From the NCBI RefSeq assembly GCF_040790665.1, contig NZ_CP160849.1:930001-994000 (forward strand): a stretch of 64,000 nucleotides of DNA, given 5' to 3'. This document shows, piece by piece, positions 1-8,870 of the stretch. The notes beneath the pieces are model-generated. The model saw only the letters and a program-made list of their open reading frames with translations, had not been told where the DNA came from and did no database searches. The position numbers and the translations under genes are program-made. The stretch comes from Sulfitobacter pontiacus (GTDB lineage Bacteria > Pseudomonadota > Alphaproteobacteria > Rhodobacterales > Rhodobacteraceae). Positions within the stretch are counted from its first letter, which is position 1, and the number at the start of each line of letters is the position of its first letter.

Positions 1-18
1 TTGGGCCTGCGCCGCTAA
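1..18 (+). CDS. rpsO: 30S ribosomal protein S15, C-terminal end (partial)
   Basis: Only the last five codons and the TAA stop lie in the window. They encode LGLRR, the usual C-terminus of ribosomal protein S15, which binds 16S rRNA in the 30S subunit. The call rests on this short tail and on pnp lying downstream, since rpsO-pnp is a conserved bacterial neighbourhood. A strong terminator follows, so here S15 and pnp are probably separate transcripts. The rest of the gene is outside the window. Confidence 0.7.
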   Translation: MGLRR

Positions 19-43
19 CCAGCGCTGCACCGCCACAACGATG

Positions 44-78
44 AAAACCGCGCCCTGGCAACAGGGGGCGGTTTTTTT
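44..78 (+). terminator. Rho-independent terminator after rpsO
   Basis: A GC-rich stem (AAAACCGCGCCCTG paired with CAGGGGGCGGTTTT, one mismatch, loop GCAA) runs into a T7 tract. It lies 25 bp after the rpsO stop and before the acetyltransferase ribosome binding site. Confidence 0.9.
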
Positions 79-122
79 CGTTTCCCCCTGTGCTTGAGTG
101 ATGTTCGCCACAAGGAGAGCCT

Positions 123-596
123 ATGCCAATCAACCTGCGTGACCTCACCCCGCAAGATACCGATGCAGCCGCGCTGCTTTTCTTTGCTGCGGTGCATCAG
201 GGCACGGCGGATGTGTATTCGGCCGAGCAACGCTTCGCTTGGGCCGGAAAAGCCCCCGCACCCGCCACATGGCGAGGGCGGTTTGATACCGTGTCGGGTA
301 TCGTGGCCGAGATAGACAACCGTATGGCGGGGTTCATGACCCTTGAGCGCGAGGGGCTGATCGATCTGGCCTTTGTGCACCCCGATCATATGGGCACGGG
401 CGTGGGGCGCACTGTCTATTTTGCCATCGAAGACCGTGCCCGCACATTCGGCGTGCGACGTCTTCGGACCTTTGCCAGCGAAAAGGCAAAGCCATTTTTC
501 ACGCGTATGGGCTGGACCGTCGAGGCCCCCAATATCGTCACCAAAGGCGGGATCACCTTGCAAAACTACAAGATGTTCAAGACTTTGCCAGACTAA
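123..596 (+). CDS. GNAT family N-acetyltransferase
   Basis: A 157-residue protein with the GNAT fold, which transfers an acetyl group from acetyl-CoA to an amine. The acetyl-CoA pyrophosphate loop is near residues 88-98 (VHPDHMGTGVGRTVY, matching the Q/RxxGxG/A motif A). It is followed by helix alpha3 and a C-terminal strand ending FFTRMGW, typical of the family. The start at 123 is supported by AAGGAGA seven bases upstream. The substrate cannot be told from sequence. It sits between rpsO and pnp, which are usually adjacent, so it looks like a lineage-specific insertion into that neighbourhood. Confidence 0.85.
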   Translation: MPINLRDLTPQDTDAAALLFFAAVHQGTADVYSAEQRFAWAGKAPAPATWRGRFDTVSGIVAEIDNRMAGFMTLEREGLIDLAFVHPDHMGTGVGRTVYFAIEDRARTFGVRRLRTFASEKAKPFFTRMGWTVEAPNIVTKGGITLQNYKMFKTLPD

Positions 597-811
597 CCCC
601 CTTGCTGCTCTGCTGCGGCTTGCAATCTGTGGCGTGCAGGGCCGCGTGTAGAGGGCAACGCTTCCCTTCCCATCGCAAGCAAACTGCTGTATGGCCGCAC
701 AATCTGAAAGCCGGCGCCCGGACTCCAGCGCCCGACAAAGAAGATACCGGAGTCAGGGGGAATATGCCCTCTACGCAAATGGCCCGATACGGGCCGAAAC
801 AGGAAACGTAG
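597..811 (+). promoter_or_regulatory. pnp upstream/leader region with two hairpins
   Basis: These 215 bp hold no convincing gene. Two stems are visible: GACTCC/GGAGTC at 721-726 and 749-754, and GGCCCG-ATA-CGGGCC at 781-795 just before the AGGAAAC ribosome binding site of pnp. In enterobacteria the pnp leader is folded and the enzyme represses its own mRNA after RNase III cleavage. The stems here could serve a comparable role, but that is inference. The pnp promoter probably lies in this interval. Confidence 0.4.
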
Positions 812-2947
812 ATGTTTAATGTAACGAAAAAATCCATGCAGTGGGGCGAAGAGACGCTGACACTGGAAACTGGCAAAGTGGCCCGTCAGGCAGACGGTTC
901 GGTGATTGCGACACTGGGCGAAACCAGCGTCATGGCGAACGTCACCTTTGCACGCCAGCAAAAACCCGGTCAGGACTTCTTTCCGCTGACCGTCCACTAC
1001 CAAGAGAAATACTACGCCGCCGGTAAAGTACCGGGTGGCTTCTTCAAGCGTGAGGCCCGCCCCACCGAGAAGGAAACCCTGACAGCCCGTCTGATCGACC
1101 GTCCGATCCGCCCGCTGTTCGTTCCCGGCTTCAAAAACGAAGTTCTGGTGATGTGTACCGTTCTCAGCCACGATCTGGTCAATGACCCCGACATGGTCGC
1201 CATGATCGCTGCCTCCGCAGCGCTGACCATTTCCGGTGCGCCGTTCCGTGGTCCGATCGGTGCCTGCCGCGTTGGTTTCGAGGATGGCGATTACGTTCTG
1301 AACCCGACCGTCGACGACATGCAGGACCTGCGCCTGAACCCTGATCAACGTCTTGATCTGGTTGTTGCCGGCACCAAAGAAGCCGTGATGATGGTTGAAT
1401 CCGAAGCCTATGAGCTGTCGGAAGAAGAAATGCTGGGTGCGGTGAAATTCGCACACGAGCAGATCCAGCCTGTTATCGACCTGATCATCGATCTGGCCGA
1501 AGACGCCGCGAAAGAGCCGTTTGACTTCCAGCCGGTTGACTATTCGGACCTGTCCGCTGCTGTCAAAGCCGCTGGCGAAGACGCCATGCGCGCCGCCTTT
1601 GCAATCGCCGACAAGCAAGAGCGCACCGCCGCTGTTGCCGCTGCCCGCGAAACAATCAAAGCCGCGCTGACCGAAGAGCAACTGGAAGACGCGAACCTCG
1701 GGTCCGCTCTGAAAGGCCTCGAAGCGTCCATCCTGCGTGGTGACGTGGTTAAAACCGGTAAGCGTATCGACGGCCGTAAGACCGACGAAATCCGCGACAT
1801 CGTGGCCGAAACCGGCATCCTGCCCCGTACACACGGGTCGTCGCTGTTCACACGTGGCGAAACACAGGGTCTGGTTGTAACCACTTTGGGCACCGGCGAT
1901 GACGAACAGTTCATCGATGCGCTGCACGGCAACTTCAAATCCAACTTCATGCTGCACTATAACTTCCCGCCCTATTCGGTTGGTGAAGTTGGCCGTGTCG
2001 GTGGCCCCGGCCGTCGCGAAATCGGTCACGGCAAGTTGGCTTGGCGTGCGTTGCAGGCGGTTCTGCCTGCCTCCACCGACTTCCCCTACACCATCCGCGT
2101 TGTGTCCGAGATCACTGAATCGAACGGCTCCAGCTCGATGGCGTCGGTTTGCGGTGGCTCCTTGTCCATGATGGACGCAGGTGTGCCATTGAAAGCGCCC
2201 GTCGCGGGTGTTGCCATGGGTCTGATCCTGGAAGAAGACGGCTCCTACGCGATCCTGTCCGACATCTTGGGTGACGAAGACCACCTGGGCGACATGGACT
2301 TTAAAGTGGCCGGTACCGAAGCAGGTATCACGTCGCTGCAGATGGACATCAAGATCGCCGGCATCACCCCCGAGATCATGGAGAAAGCTCTGGCACAAGC
2401 CAAAGCGGGCCGTGTGCACATTCTGGGCGAGATGAACAAAGCCATCTCTGGCGCGGGTGAATTCTCTGTCCACGCCCCACGCATCGAAACGATGCAGATC
2501 CCAACCGACAAGATCCGTGAAGTGATCGGGTCCGGCGGTAAGGTGATCCGCGAGATCGTTGAAGTGTCCGGCGCGAAAGTCGACATCAACGACGAAGGCA
2601 TCATCAAGATCGCATCGCCAAACGGCGACTCGATCAAGAAAGCCTATGACATGATCTGGTCCATCGTGGCCGAGCCTGAAGAAGGTGCGGTTTACACCGG
2701 TACCGTCGTCAAGATCGTTGATTTCGGTGCCTTCGTGAACTTCTTTGGCAAGCGCGACGGTCTGGTACACGTATCCCAGATCGAAAACCGCCGCCTGAAC
2801 CACCCTTCGGATGTTCTGAAGGAAGGTCAGGAAGTGAAAGTGAAGCTGCTTGGCTTTGACGATCGCGGCAAGGTGCGCCTGTCGATGAAAGTTGTTGATC
2901 AGGAAACCGGCGAAGAAATCAAGAAAGAAGAAGGCGGCGAAGCGTAA
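812..2947 (+). CDS. pnp: polyribonucleotide nucleotidyltransferase (PNPase)
   Basis: A 711-residue, full-length PNPase, the 3'-5' phosphorolytic exoribonuclease of mRNA decay and small-RNA turnover. It carries two RNase PH-like domains (about 10-230 and 310-545) joined by a helical linker. A KH domain follows near 553-610 with the GSGGKVI loop, then an S1 domain near 620-690 ([18 protein letters not shown]). The tail is acidic and lysine/glutamate-rich ([11 protein letters not shown]). The start has AGGAAAC upstream. A bidirectional terminator follows. No frameshift or missing domain is seen. Confidence 0.98.
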   Translation: MFNVTKKSMQWGEETLTLETGKVARQADGSVIATLGETSVMANVTFARQQKPGQDFFPLTVHYQEKYYAAGKVPGGFFKREARPTEKETLTARLIDRPIRPLFVPGFKNEVLVMCTVLSHDLVNDPDMVAMIAASAALTISGAPFRGPIGACRVGFEDGDYVLNPTVDDMQDLRLNPDQRLDLVVAGTKEAVMMVESEAYELSEEEMLGAVKFAHEQIQPVIDLIIDLAEDAAKEPFDFQPVDYSDLSAAVKAAGEDAMRAAFAIADKQERTAAVAAARETIKAALTEEQLEDANLGSALKGLEASILRGDVVKTGKRIDGRKTDEIRDIVAETGILPRTHGSSLFTRGETQGLVVTTLGTGDDEQFIDALHGNFKSNFMLHYNFPPYSVGEVGRVGGPGRREIGHGKLAWRALQAVLPASTDFPYTIRVVSEITESNGSSSMASVCGGSLSMMDAGVPLKAPVAGVAMGLILEEDGSYAILSDILGDEDHLGDMDFKVAGTEAGITSLQMDIKIAGITPEIMEKALAQAKAGRVHILGEMNKAISGAGEFSVHAPRIETMQIPTDKIREVIGSGGKVIREIVEVSGAKVDINDEGIIKIASPNGDSIKKAYDMIWSIVAEPEEGAVYTGTVVKIVDFGAFVNFFGKRDGLVHVSQIENRRLNHPSDVLKEGQEVKVKLLGFDDRGKVRLSMKVVDQETGEEIKKEEGGEA

Positions 2948-2973
2948 GCTTCTCCACCCCTTCTGAAATGACG

Positions 2974-3006
2974 AAAGCCCCGGCCTATGTGCCGGGGCTT
3001 TTTTTG
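2974..3006. terminator. bidirectional terminator between pnp and the DUF11 operon
   Basis: AAAGCCCCGGC and GCCGGGGCTTT form a perfect stem around CTATGT. A T-tract follows on the plus strand, and AAA gives a short U-tract on the minus strand. It lies between the convergent stops at 2947 and 3035 and can serve both genes. Confidence 0.9.
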
Positions 3007-3034
3007 TGCCGTGACGGGTTTGTCCCGTTTGGCT

Positions 3035-6000
3035 TTAGCTTTCCATAAAGCTGTCCAGACGGTCCCAGAGCGAGTTATCCAGCAGCAGCTTGAAGCGCAG
3101 GTAGAAACCTTCCTGATACAGGTCGCTGCGCAGGGCCGACTTGTTTATCGCGCGGTTATAGCCCAATGCAACCAGCGCACCTTTGGTGGGGGCAAACCCG
3201 ATCTCTGCGCCGATACCGTTGGTAGCATTGCCTTGGTCGTCCCACAGGTGCGCGGCGTTCAAGCCGATCTGGAACCGGTTGTCGCCGAACTCGTAGTTAA
3301 AGCCAGCCTGCACCAGTTGGGTGGTGGCGCGGGCAGAGAACCCGCCAAGGGTGGTCAGCTTTTGCGACTGGCCCGCGTATTTCGCGTTCAGGCGCAGGTC
3401 GGCGTCTACTTCATAGGCCGCGTCTACGGACCACATATGGGTCACCGACTTGGTCTCGCGCTGTTCGATGCGGTGCTCGTACCATGCCAGCACTTCGAGG
3501 CGTGGATCGTGAACCGGACGGTAGGCGATACCAGCACGCGACCGGATCCGGCGGTGGTCACGACCGTCGCGCTTGTCCAGTGCAACACGGGTACGGCCCA
3601 GCACGGTGAAGTCAGGTGTGACCTCACCCGCGATGCCAAAGCTGGCGTAATGGGTGTTGCCGTTGTCTTCAAAGGTGGTGTCCGCATCGGCATCGCCCAC
3701 CCAGCTTTCCGCGCTGGACCCCCACTTCGCGCCAAGGGCAACGCTGGTCAGACGGTGATCGTCGCTTTCCATGCTGCGGGAATGTTCAATCCCGAAGCTG
3801 AAGCTGGTGTTCCCGTTCATGGCCCATTTGCCCATCATCGCCTGGGTAAACATGGTGTCCGAAGATCCCAGACCTTTGACGAAATCGGTGCTCCCGCGCA
3901 GCCAGTCATTCAGGTCGTAAGAGAAACCCAGCTTGGAGTGTGTGGCCATGCTGTCGTCGCCAAAGGTCATTTCGACCTCGCTATAGGCACGCCAGCCGGG
4001 CACGGGCTCTCGGTACATGCCCAGGGTCAGCTCTGTCGGACGGTCCGAGCCGCCAAAGGGGTGACGCAGCTCTGCGGTGATGACGGTGCCGGGGCGGTTC
4101 GCAGGGGTCCAGTGGCCGCCAAGGATCAGACCGGGATGGGCCTTCTTCGAGGTTGCGGTGTGATCCAGACGATACTCCAGCCCGATGTAGCCTTTGAAGT
4201 TCGTGCTGAACTCTTTGGCATAGACAGCATCCACGGTCAGACGCTCGATGTCAGAGGTGCGGTCACGTACATAGTCCACACCAAGAACAAAGTCGCTGGT
4301 CCCGTCGATCTCAAACCCGTAGTTCAGACGCGCGCGGGTGGTGCCGGGCAGAGCCAGACCGCCGCGCGAGGCAAACTTCTCGCCGGTGTGAACCATCTCG
4401 AAGTTGAAGTGACCGGTTACCTTGCGGATGTCATAGGACAGACGGTAGGCGGTATCCGATACGCCATTCGCATCTTCGGAGCGCGCAGCCTCGGCTTCCC
4501 ACACGCCACCCTGCGTCCCCTCGTGACGGATATAGGCAGAGTGCAGACGCTCGCGGGCGGTGTTGCCACGGTCGGCATCGGCATGCACGATACGTGCGCC
4601 AACGGTGGTGCGGTCGGTCAGCGCGAGGTTCACCTCACCGCCATAGAGCCAGTAGCGGTCGGCCCCTTCCACATCGACTTCGTAGGTGACGCGCACCGAC
4701 ACAGGGTTGCCCTGACCGTCGAACTGGCGCACCGCATCGTCAAAAGTGATCGAGTTGCCAAAGAAGTCCAGCAAGTAGTCGCTGCCGCGGCGCAGCGGCG
4801 TGGTCGAGATGACATCCCCGCCCTCTTCATCGCGCACCAGCAGTTCAACCCGCTCGGAGCCTTGTACATAGCCGTCCAGATCCAGGTCATAGGGGCCGGA
4901 CACACCACGCCCGAGGAATTCCTGCACGCGCTGTTCTTGGGCAGTACGGGCACCGAACAGGGTCACGCCGACCTTGTCGTTTTCCCAATGGGCCTTGGCA
5001 CCGGTCACCACACGACGCATGCCGTCAAGCTTCAGCGCGCTGGCTTCGGGTTCGATCGCGATGTCACCGTAAAGGATGTACGAACGACCCTTTTCAACCT
5101 TAACGTACAGGTTTTCGGAAGATTGCGCGTCGAAGCCACGTTCGGAGTTGTCGCCATACACAGGGTAGAACTCGTCGCCACGGATGTCGCGGAACAGGCG
5201 GTCTTCGGTGTCACGGTCCGAGCTATAGCGCAGTGTCAGCAGCGCATCACCCGAGATCACGCCCTTGAGGTACACTTCACCCCGCAGACCGGTGGTTGTG
5301 TCTTCGAAAGAGCTGAAACGATCCGCGTCGAGCAGCTCACCCTTCGCACCGCCCAAGGCCACGGCCCCTTCGATCACGCCAACCATGATGCGCTGGTCCA
5401 GATCGGGGGTGAACGTGATGGTTTCTTCGGCGCGGCCAAAGGCACCGCTGATGGTGATACGGTCTGTGCCTGCAACCTGTGGCGGGATCAGCCCAAAGGT
5501 GGCCTCGCCGTTGTCCAGATAGACCTGCACGCCGGGGGTGCCTTCGCGGATGTCGGCCACGTCCCACAGGGCCAGCTTGGCGCTGAGGGTCACGGTACCG
5601 GAGGCAGGTACAGGCATGCCACGGGCATCCAGCACACGCACCACAACCGGGATCACGTCGGTCGGCGAAGCGGGCGCGGTGTCGGGCATGATCACCTCGA
5701 ATTTGGCGGGCTTGCCGGGGGCAACCACGGTGATTTCCTCGCGGACACGTTCGATGCCGAAACCGTCACGGCCGACCAGCGTCAGGGTGTTCTGCCCCGC
5801 GTCCAGTTTCACCGCGACAAAATCCAGTGCCTGCGTGTTGTTCTTCTCGAAGCTTGTACGCTCGCCTACGCGGTCGCTGCTCAGCTCGCGGCCGTTCACC
5901 AGCAGGCCCAGCGACAGATCGCCCTTGCCCTTGACGCGCACGCTTTGGGTGCGGCGATCCAGTGTCTGACCGTCGGTCAGGTCCACGAAACCGGGTGCAT

Positions 6001-8773
6001 CATCCAGCGTTTTGATCAGCATCTCGAGCGACTGGCGCTGTGCCTTGCCAGACGCTTTTTCAGAGACGGAGTTCGCCGCGCGGTTTTCATCCAGACGCTG
6101 CATCAGACGCGAGGTCAGCTGCGTGGTGGTCGCCACACCGGCTTCGCTGCGCACGGAACGTACCGGCGCACGCTGGCCTTCGATCGGCAGGTCGGCAGCG
6201 GTCAGGGCGTTGGATTGCGGCTGCTCGGCAAAGTACTTCTGACGCTGGTCAACCTCGGCCATCGCTTCGGGGGTGCAGTCCAGCACGGCGAAGTGCTCGG
6301 CGCGCAGTTCCCCTTTGCGAAGCGGGATCAGGCGCGACCCACCACGCAGCAGATCGTTGGTGCGGGTTACGGTCACTTCGGTACCAACGGGCAGGGTTTC
6401 GTCCTGCACAAGGAACGCATGGGTCACGGGGCGCAGACCGAAAAGGGAGTATTTACCATCCATATCGGTCACAACCGACAGACCCTCTTGGGTCACGATA
6501 CGGACGCCGGGGATGCCTGGTTCAGTGTGGTCGCCACGGATACCGTCTTTGTCACAGTCCATAAAGACCGACCCGATGACAGTGGCTTCGCGGGCGAAGA
6601 CGCCACCGCTGTTGTTCAGCTTGACCATCGCGCGGGCAGTCTGGGACTGCATCACGGTACCGGTGCCCGCCTGACGACCCGTCAGAACCGCGGTATTTTC
6701 GTTGCGGCCTTCACGGGCGGCTGCGGTGAACTGCATGACATAGGTCAGCTCGTGGCTCGACAGGGGGGCCAGCATGCCCAGGTCATAGGTCATGTCACCC
6801 GACGCATCGACGGCAGGGTCTTCCATTGTCTCGCCGTTGAAGGTCACCGACCCTGCAACCAGCTGGCTGCCAAAGGCGGGGCGATCCATGATCTCGGCAC
6901 CGATCAGCGCCTGGTTCATGTTATTGGTGAAGTTCAGGGTGTAGACCACGAACTCGCCCGCGCCGACCATGTCCTTGTCGGCCTGCTTGTCCAGCGCCAG
7001 CGGCACGCCATAGTGTGGGTCCGCAGGAATGTCCGAGATGTCGAGCATCCCACCGGCGTGGCGGAAGCTTGCCATATAACCGGCCCCCGCAACACGACGG
7101 TTAAACCCAGGGAAGTCGGCGCGCACGGAAGGAACGTCCCATGCGGGGGCGTTCATCACGGCGTACTGGTATTCACCGGCAGGCATGTCACCGAAGCTGA
7201 AGAAGCCGCGGGCATCGGTCATACGGCGCGCCATTTCGGCACCGCTGTTCATATCCATCAGCGCGATGGCCACATTACCGATCGGCTCGTTGGTCAGCGC
7301 ATTGAACAGGAAGTTACCGGGGGTGATCAGCAGTTCGTCTTGCAGCGTGGCACCGGCACAATCGGCAGTGGCGATCAGACGGTCACCGTCGGTGGTCGCG
7401 ATCACATTGTCGCCGGATACGGGCACATCCATCCGCGCCATAGGAACGGCAGCGGTAAGGAAAACACCGTTGTTAGGGTCTGTTTCTGTGGCCGTCACAC
7501 GCTCTACATCGCCGGTCAGGAAGCTGCGCAGCGTGATGATCGCACGATCTGCGGACATCGTTTCGTTGCACGCACCGGCGGTCAGACGCAGGCGGGTATC
7601 GCTGTTTGGCACGGCGTGCGGCTGGTCTGCTGCGGTTTCGGGATGTTCAAAGTGCAGGGCACCGGTCCCAGCAGCATCGCGGCTGTAAACCGTTGTGTTA
7701 GAGTCTACATCGACTGTGCGATCTTCCATTTTCACGAAGCTGCGGGCGGTGTTAGCGACCTCTACGTCGCCCAGGTTCATGGGCACCGTCACGGTGAACG
7801 CGGGATCGCGGGCAAAACCGATTTCATAGTCGCCCTCGTGAAAGAAGGCCACGGCGTCGACCTCGCCAGCAGGGCGCGCAGTCTGGTAATCATGACGCGC
7901 ATCGCCTGCCGCGTGATACAGCGCAACCATGCCGCTTGGGTCGGTGATGCTGTGGAAACGGGCGTTCAGTGGCACCTCGTCGCGCAGCAGAACACCTGTG
8001 GCGGCGGCCCCGTCGATGCGGATCTGGGCACCGTGTACGTCACCATAGGCCAGCACATCACCATCCGAGTCGTTGCGCAGGCGCAGCGTATAGGTCAGCT
8101 GTGTTTCGTCTTCCATCTCGCGGACGGATTGTTCCTTTTGCAGCTCAAGCGAACTGCCCATGATGGTGGTCTTGCCAGCTGCGGCACCCGTCAGGATGCG
8201 ACGGGCCGCGAAGCCTGTTGTGCTTGTGGCAGATACCGACAGCACCGACTGCATCAGCGTGGCGGGCGTGGCGTAGAAGGAGGTGCGGAATTCGTAGATG
8301 AGCTGAGCGCTGTCGCCCACATCCATGAACATCGGCGCGCCCGAGCTGATCGTGGCTTCGCCATTGTCGATGCGGCCGTTGGCATTCGCGTCATAGACAA
8401 GGCGGGCGTCGTTCATCATGGCGGCACCCTCTTGGTGCTGCATGGTCATGGCGGCGTTCAGCGGGACGTTCCCGATGTTGGCGACCTCGAAGTAGTATTG
8501 CGCCATCGCGCCACGGGTCAGCATCAGTTCGGAGTATCCGTTGACATCCAGCGCAGGCACTGCGGCTACTTTGGCGTCTACGGCGTTCGAGTATACAGTC
8601 TCGATGATGCCCAGCGCTTCGTTAAAGTAGGTGGTCTGCGCGACGTTCCGGATGAAGGTTCCTGCGGGTACCTGCTTGGCAGCGGCGCCGTGCGGCAGGA
8701 GGGAGATCACCAGCGCGACGATCCAGAAACACGACATCATGCGGAGGGCGGTTTTGTGAAAGGTGCGGTCCAT
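3035..8773 (-). CDS. giant secreted protein: DUF11/SdrD-B-like modules plus C-terminal outer-membrane beta-barrel
   Basis: A 1912-residue protein and last gene of a three-gene operon. Visible in order: a Sec signal peptide (1-33, ending HGAAA-KQ); an N-terminal module (37-72) also found in the preceding gene's product; an EF-hand-like loop DANANGRIDNGE at 128-139; a carboxypeptidase-regulatory-like fold near 487-545; a DUF11-like domain near 592-720; an SdrD-B-like domain near 731-800 (FMDCDKDGIRGD...GIPGVRI); and Ig/Big-1-like domains near 940-1125. From about 1140 to the end are alternating amphipathic strands rich in Tyr, Trp, Arg and Gly, as in a large outer-membrane barrel. The last strand (FYLRFKLLL) is followed by about 13 extra residues. 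The start has AGGGA eight bases upstream. I infer an outer-membrane anchor or exporter for the two smaller proteins. No specific function is recognised. Confidence 0.75.
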   Translation of the reverse strand: MDRTFHKTALRMMSCFWIVALVISLLPHGAAAKQVPAGTFIRNVAQTTYFNEALGIIETVYSNAVDAKVAAVPALDVNGYSELMLTRGAMAQYYFEVANIGNVPLNAAMTMQHQEGAAMMNDARLVYDANANGRIDNGEATISSGAPMFMDVGDSAQLIYEFRTSFYATPATLMQSVLSVSATSTTGFAARRILTGAAAGKTTIMGSSLELQKEQSVREMEDETQLTYTLRLRNDSDGDVLAYGDVHGAQIRIDGAAATGVLLRDEVPLNARFHSITDPSGMVALYHAAGDARHDYQTARPAGEVDAVAFFHEGDYEIGFARDPAFTVTVPMNLGDVEVANTARSFVKMEDRTVDVDSNTTVYSRDAAGTGALHFEHPETAADQPHAVPNSDTRLRLTAGACNETMSADRAIITLRSFLTGDVERVTATETDPNNGVFLTAAVPMARMDVPVSGDNVIATTDGDRLIATADCAGATLQDELLITPGNFLFNALTNEPIGNVAIALMDMNSGAEMARRMTDARGFFSFGDMPAGEYQYAVMNAPAWDVPSVRADFPGFNRRVAGAGYMASFRHAGGMLDISDIPADPHYGVPLALDKQADKDMVGAGEFVVYTLNFTNNMNQALIGAEIMDRPAFGSQLVAGSVTFNGETMEDPAVDASGDMTYDLGMLAPLSSHELTYVMQFTAAAREGRNENTAVLTGRQAGTGTVMQSQTARAMVKLNNSGGVFAREATVIGSVFMDCDKDGIRGDHTEPGIPGVRIVTQEGLSVVTDMDGKYSLFGLRPVTHAFLVQDETLPVGTEVTVTRTNDLLRGGSRLIPLRKGELRAEHFAVLDCTPEAMAEVDQRQKYFAEQPQSNALTAADLPIEGQRAPVRSVRSEAGVATTTQLTSRLMQRLDENRAANSVSEKASGKAQRQSLEMLIKTLDDAPGFVDLTDGQTLDRRTQSVRVKGKGDLSLGLLVNGRELSSDRVGERTSFEKNNTQALDFVAVKLDAGQNTLTLVGRDGFGIERVREEITVVAPGKPAKFEVIMPDTAPASPTDVIPVVVRVLDARGMPVPASGTVTLSAKLALWDVADIREGTPGVQVYLDNGEATFGLIPPQVAGTDRITISGAFGRAEETITFTPDLDQRIMVGVIEGAVALGGAKGELLDADRFSSFEDTTTGLRGEVYLKGVISGDALLTLRYSSDRDTEDRLFRDIRGDEFYPVYGDNSERGFDAQSSENLYVKVEKGRSYILYGDIAIEPEASALKLDGMRRVVTGAKAHWENDKVGVTLFGARTAQEQRVQEFLGRGVSGPYDLDLDGYVQGSERVELLVRDEEGGDVISTTPLRRGSDYLLDFFGNSITFDDAVRQFDGQGNPVSVRVTYEVDVEGADRYWLYGGEVNLALTDRTTVGARIVHADADRGNTARERLHSAYIRHEGTQGGVWEAEAARSEDANGVSDTAYRLSYDIRKVTGHFNFEMVHTGEKFASRGGLALPGTTRARLNYGFEIDGTSDFVLGVDYVRDRTSDIERLTVDAVYAKEFSTNFKGYIGLEYRLDHTATSKKAHPGLILGGHWTPANRPGTVITAELRHPFGGSDRPTELTLGMYREPVPGWRAYSEVEMTFGDDSMATHSKLGFSYDLNDWLRGSTDFVKGLGSSDTMFTQAMMGKWAMNGNTSFSFGIEHSRSMESDDHRLTSVALGAKWGSSAESWVGDADADTTFEDNGNTHYASFGIAGEVTPDFTVLGRTRVALDKRDGRDHRRIRSRAGIAYRPVHDPRLEVLAWYEHRIEQRETKSVTHMWSVDAAYEVDADLRLNAKYAGQSQKLTTLGGFSARATTQLVQAGFNYEFGDNRFQIGLNAAHLWDDQGNATNGIGAEIGFAPTKGALVALGYNRAINKSALRSDLYQEGFYLRFKLLLDNSLWDRLDSFMES

Positions 8774-8818
8774 TTGATCAATCCCTGTTCTATCTTTTCT
8801 AAGAGGAGAGGAAGTGTG

Positions 8819-8859
8819 GTTCCCCCGGAGCGAGGGGGGGAAGGGTGCTCCGGGGAAAC
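8819..8859 (-). other. intercistronic hairpin between the two large DUF11 genes
   Basis: Two 13-bp arms (8819-8831 and 8847-8859) pair with one mismatch around a 15-nt purine-rich loop. No U-tract follows on the minus strand, so it is more like an mRNA-stabilising or attenuating structure than a complete terminator. It lies between the ~880-residue and 1912-residue genes and could lower expression of the second. Confidence 0.6.
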
Positions 8860-8870
8860 CTGGGGTTCGT

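Noticed and set aside
593..2803. A 736-codon frame antisense to pnp
   Set aside because: PNPase on the plus strand is unambiguous; the antisense translation is Phe/His/Gly-rich with no motif.
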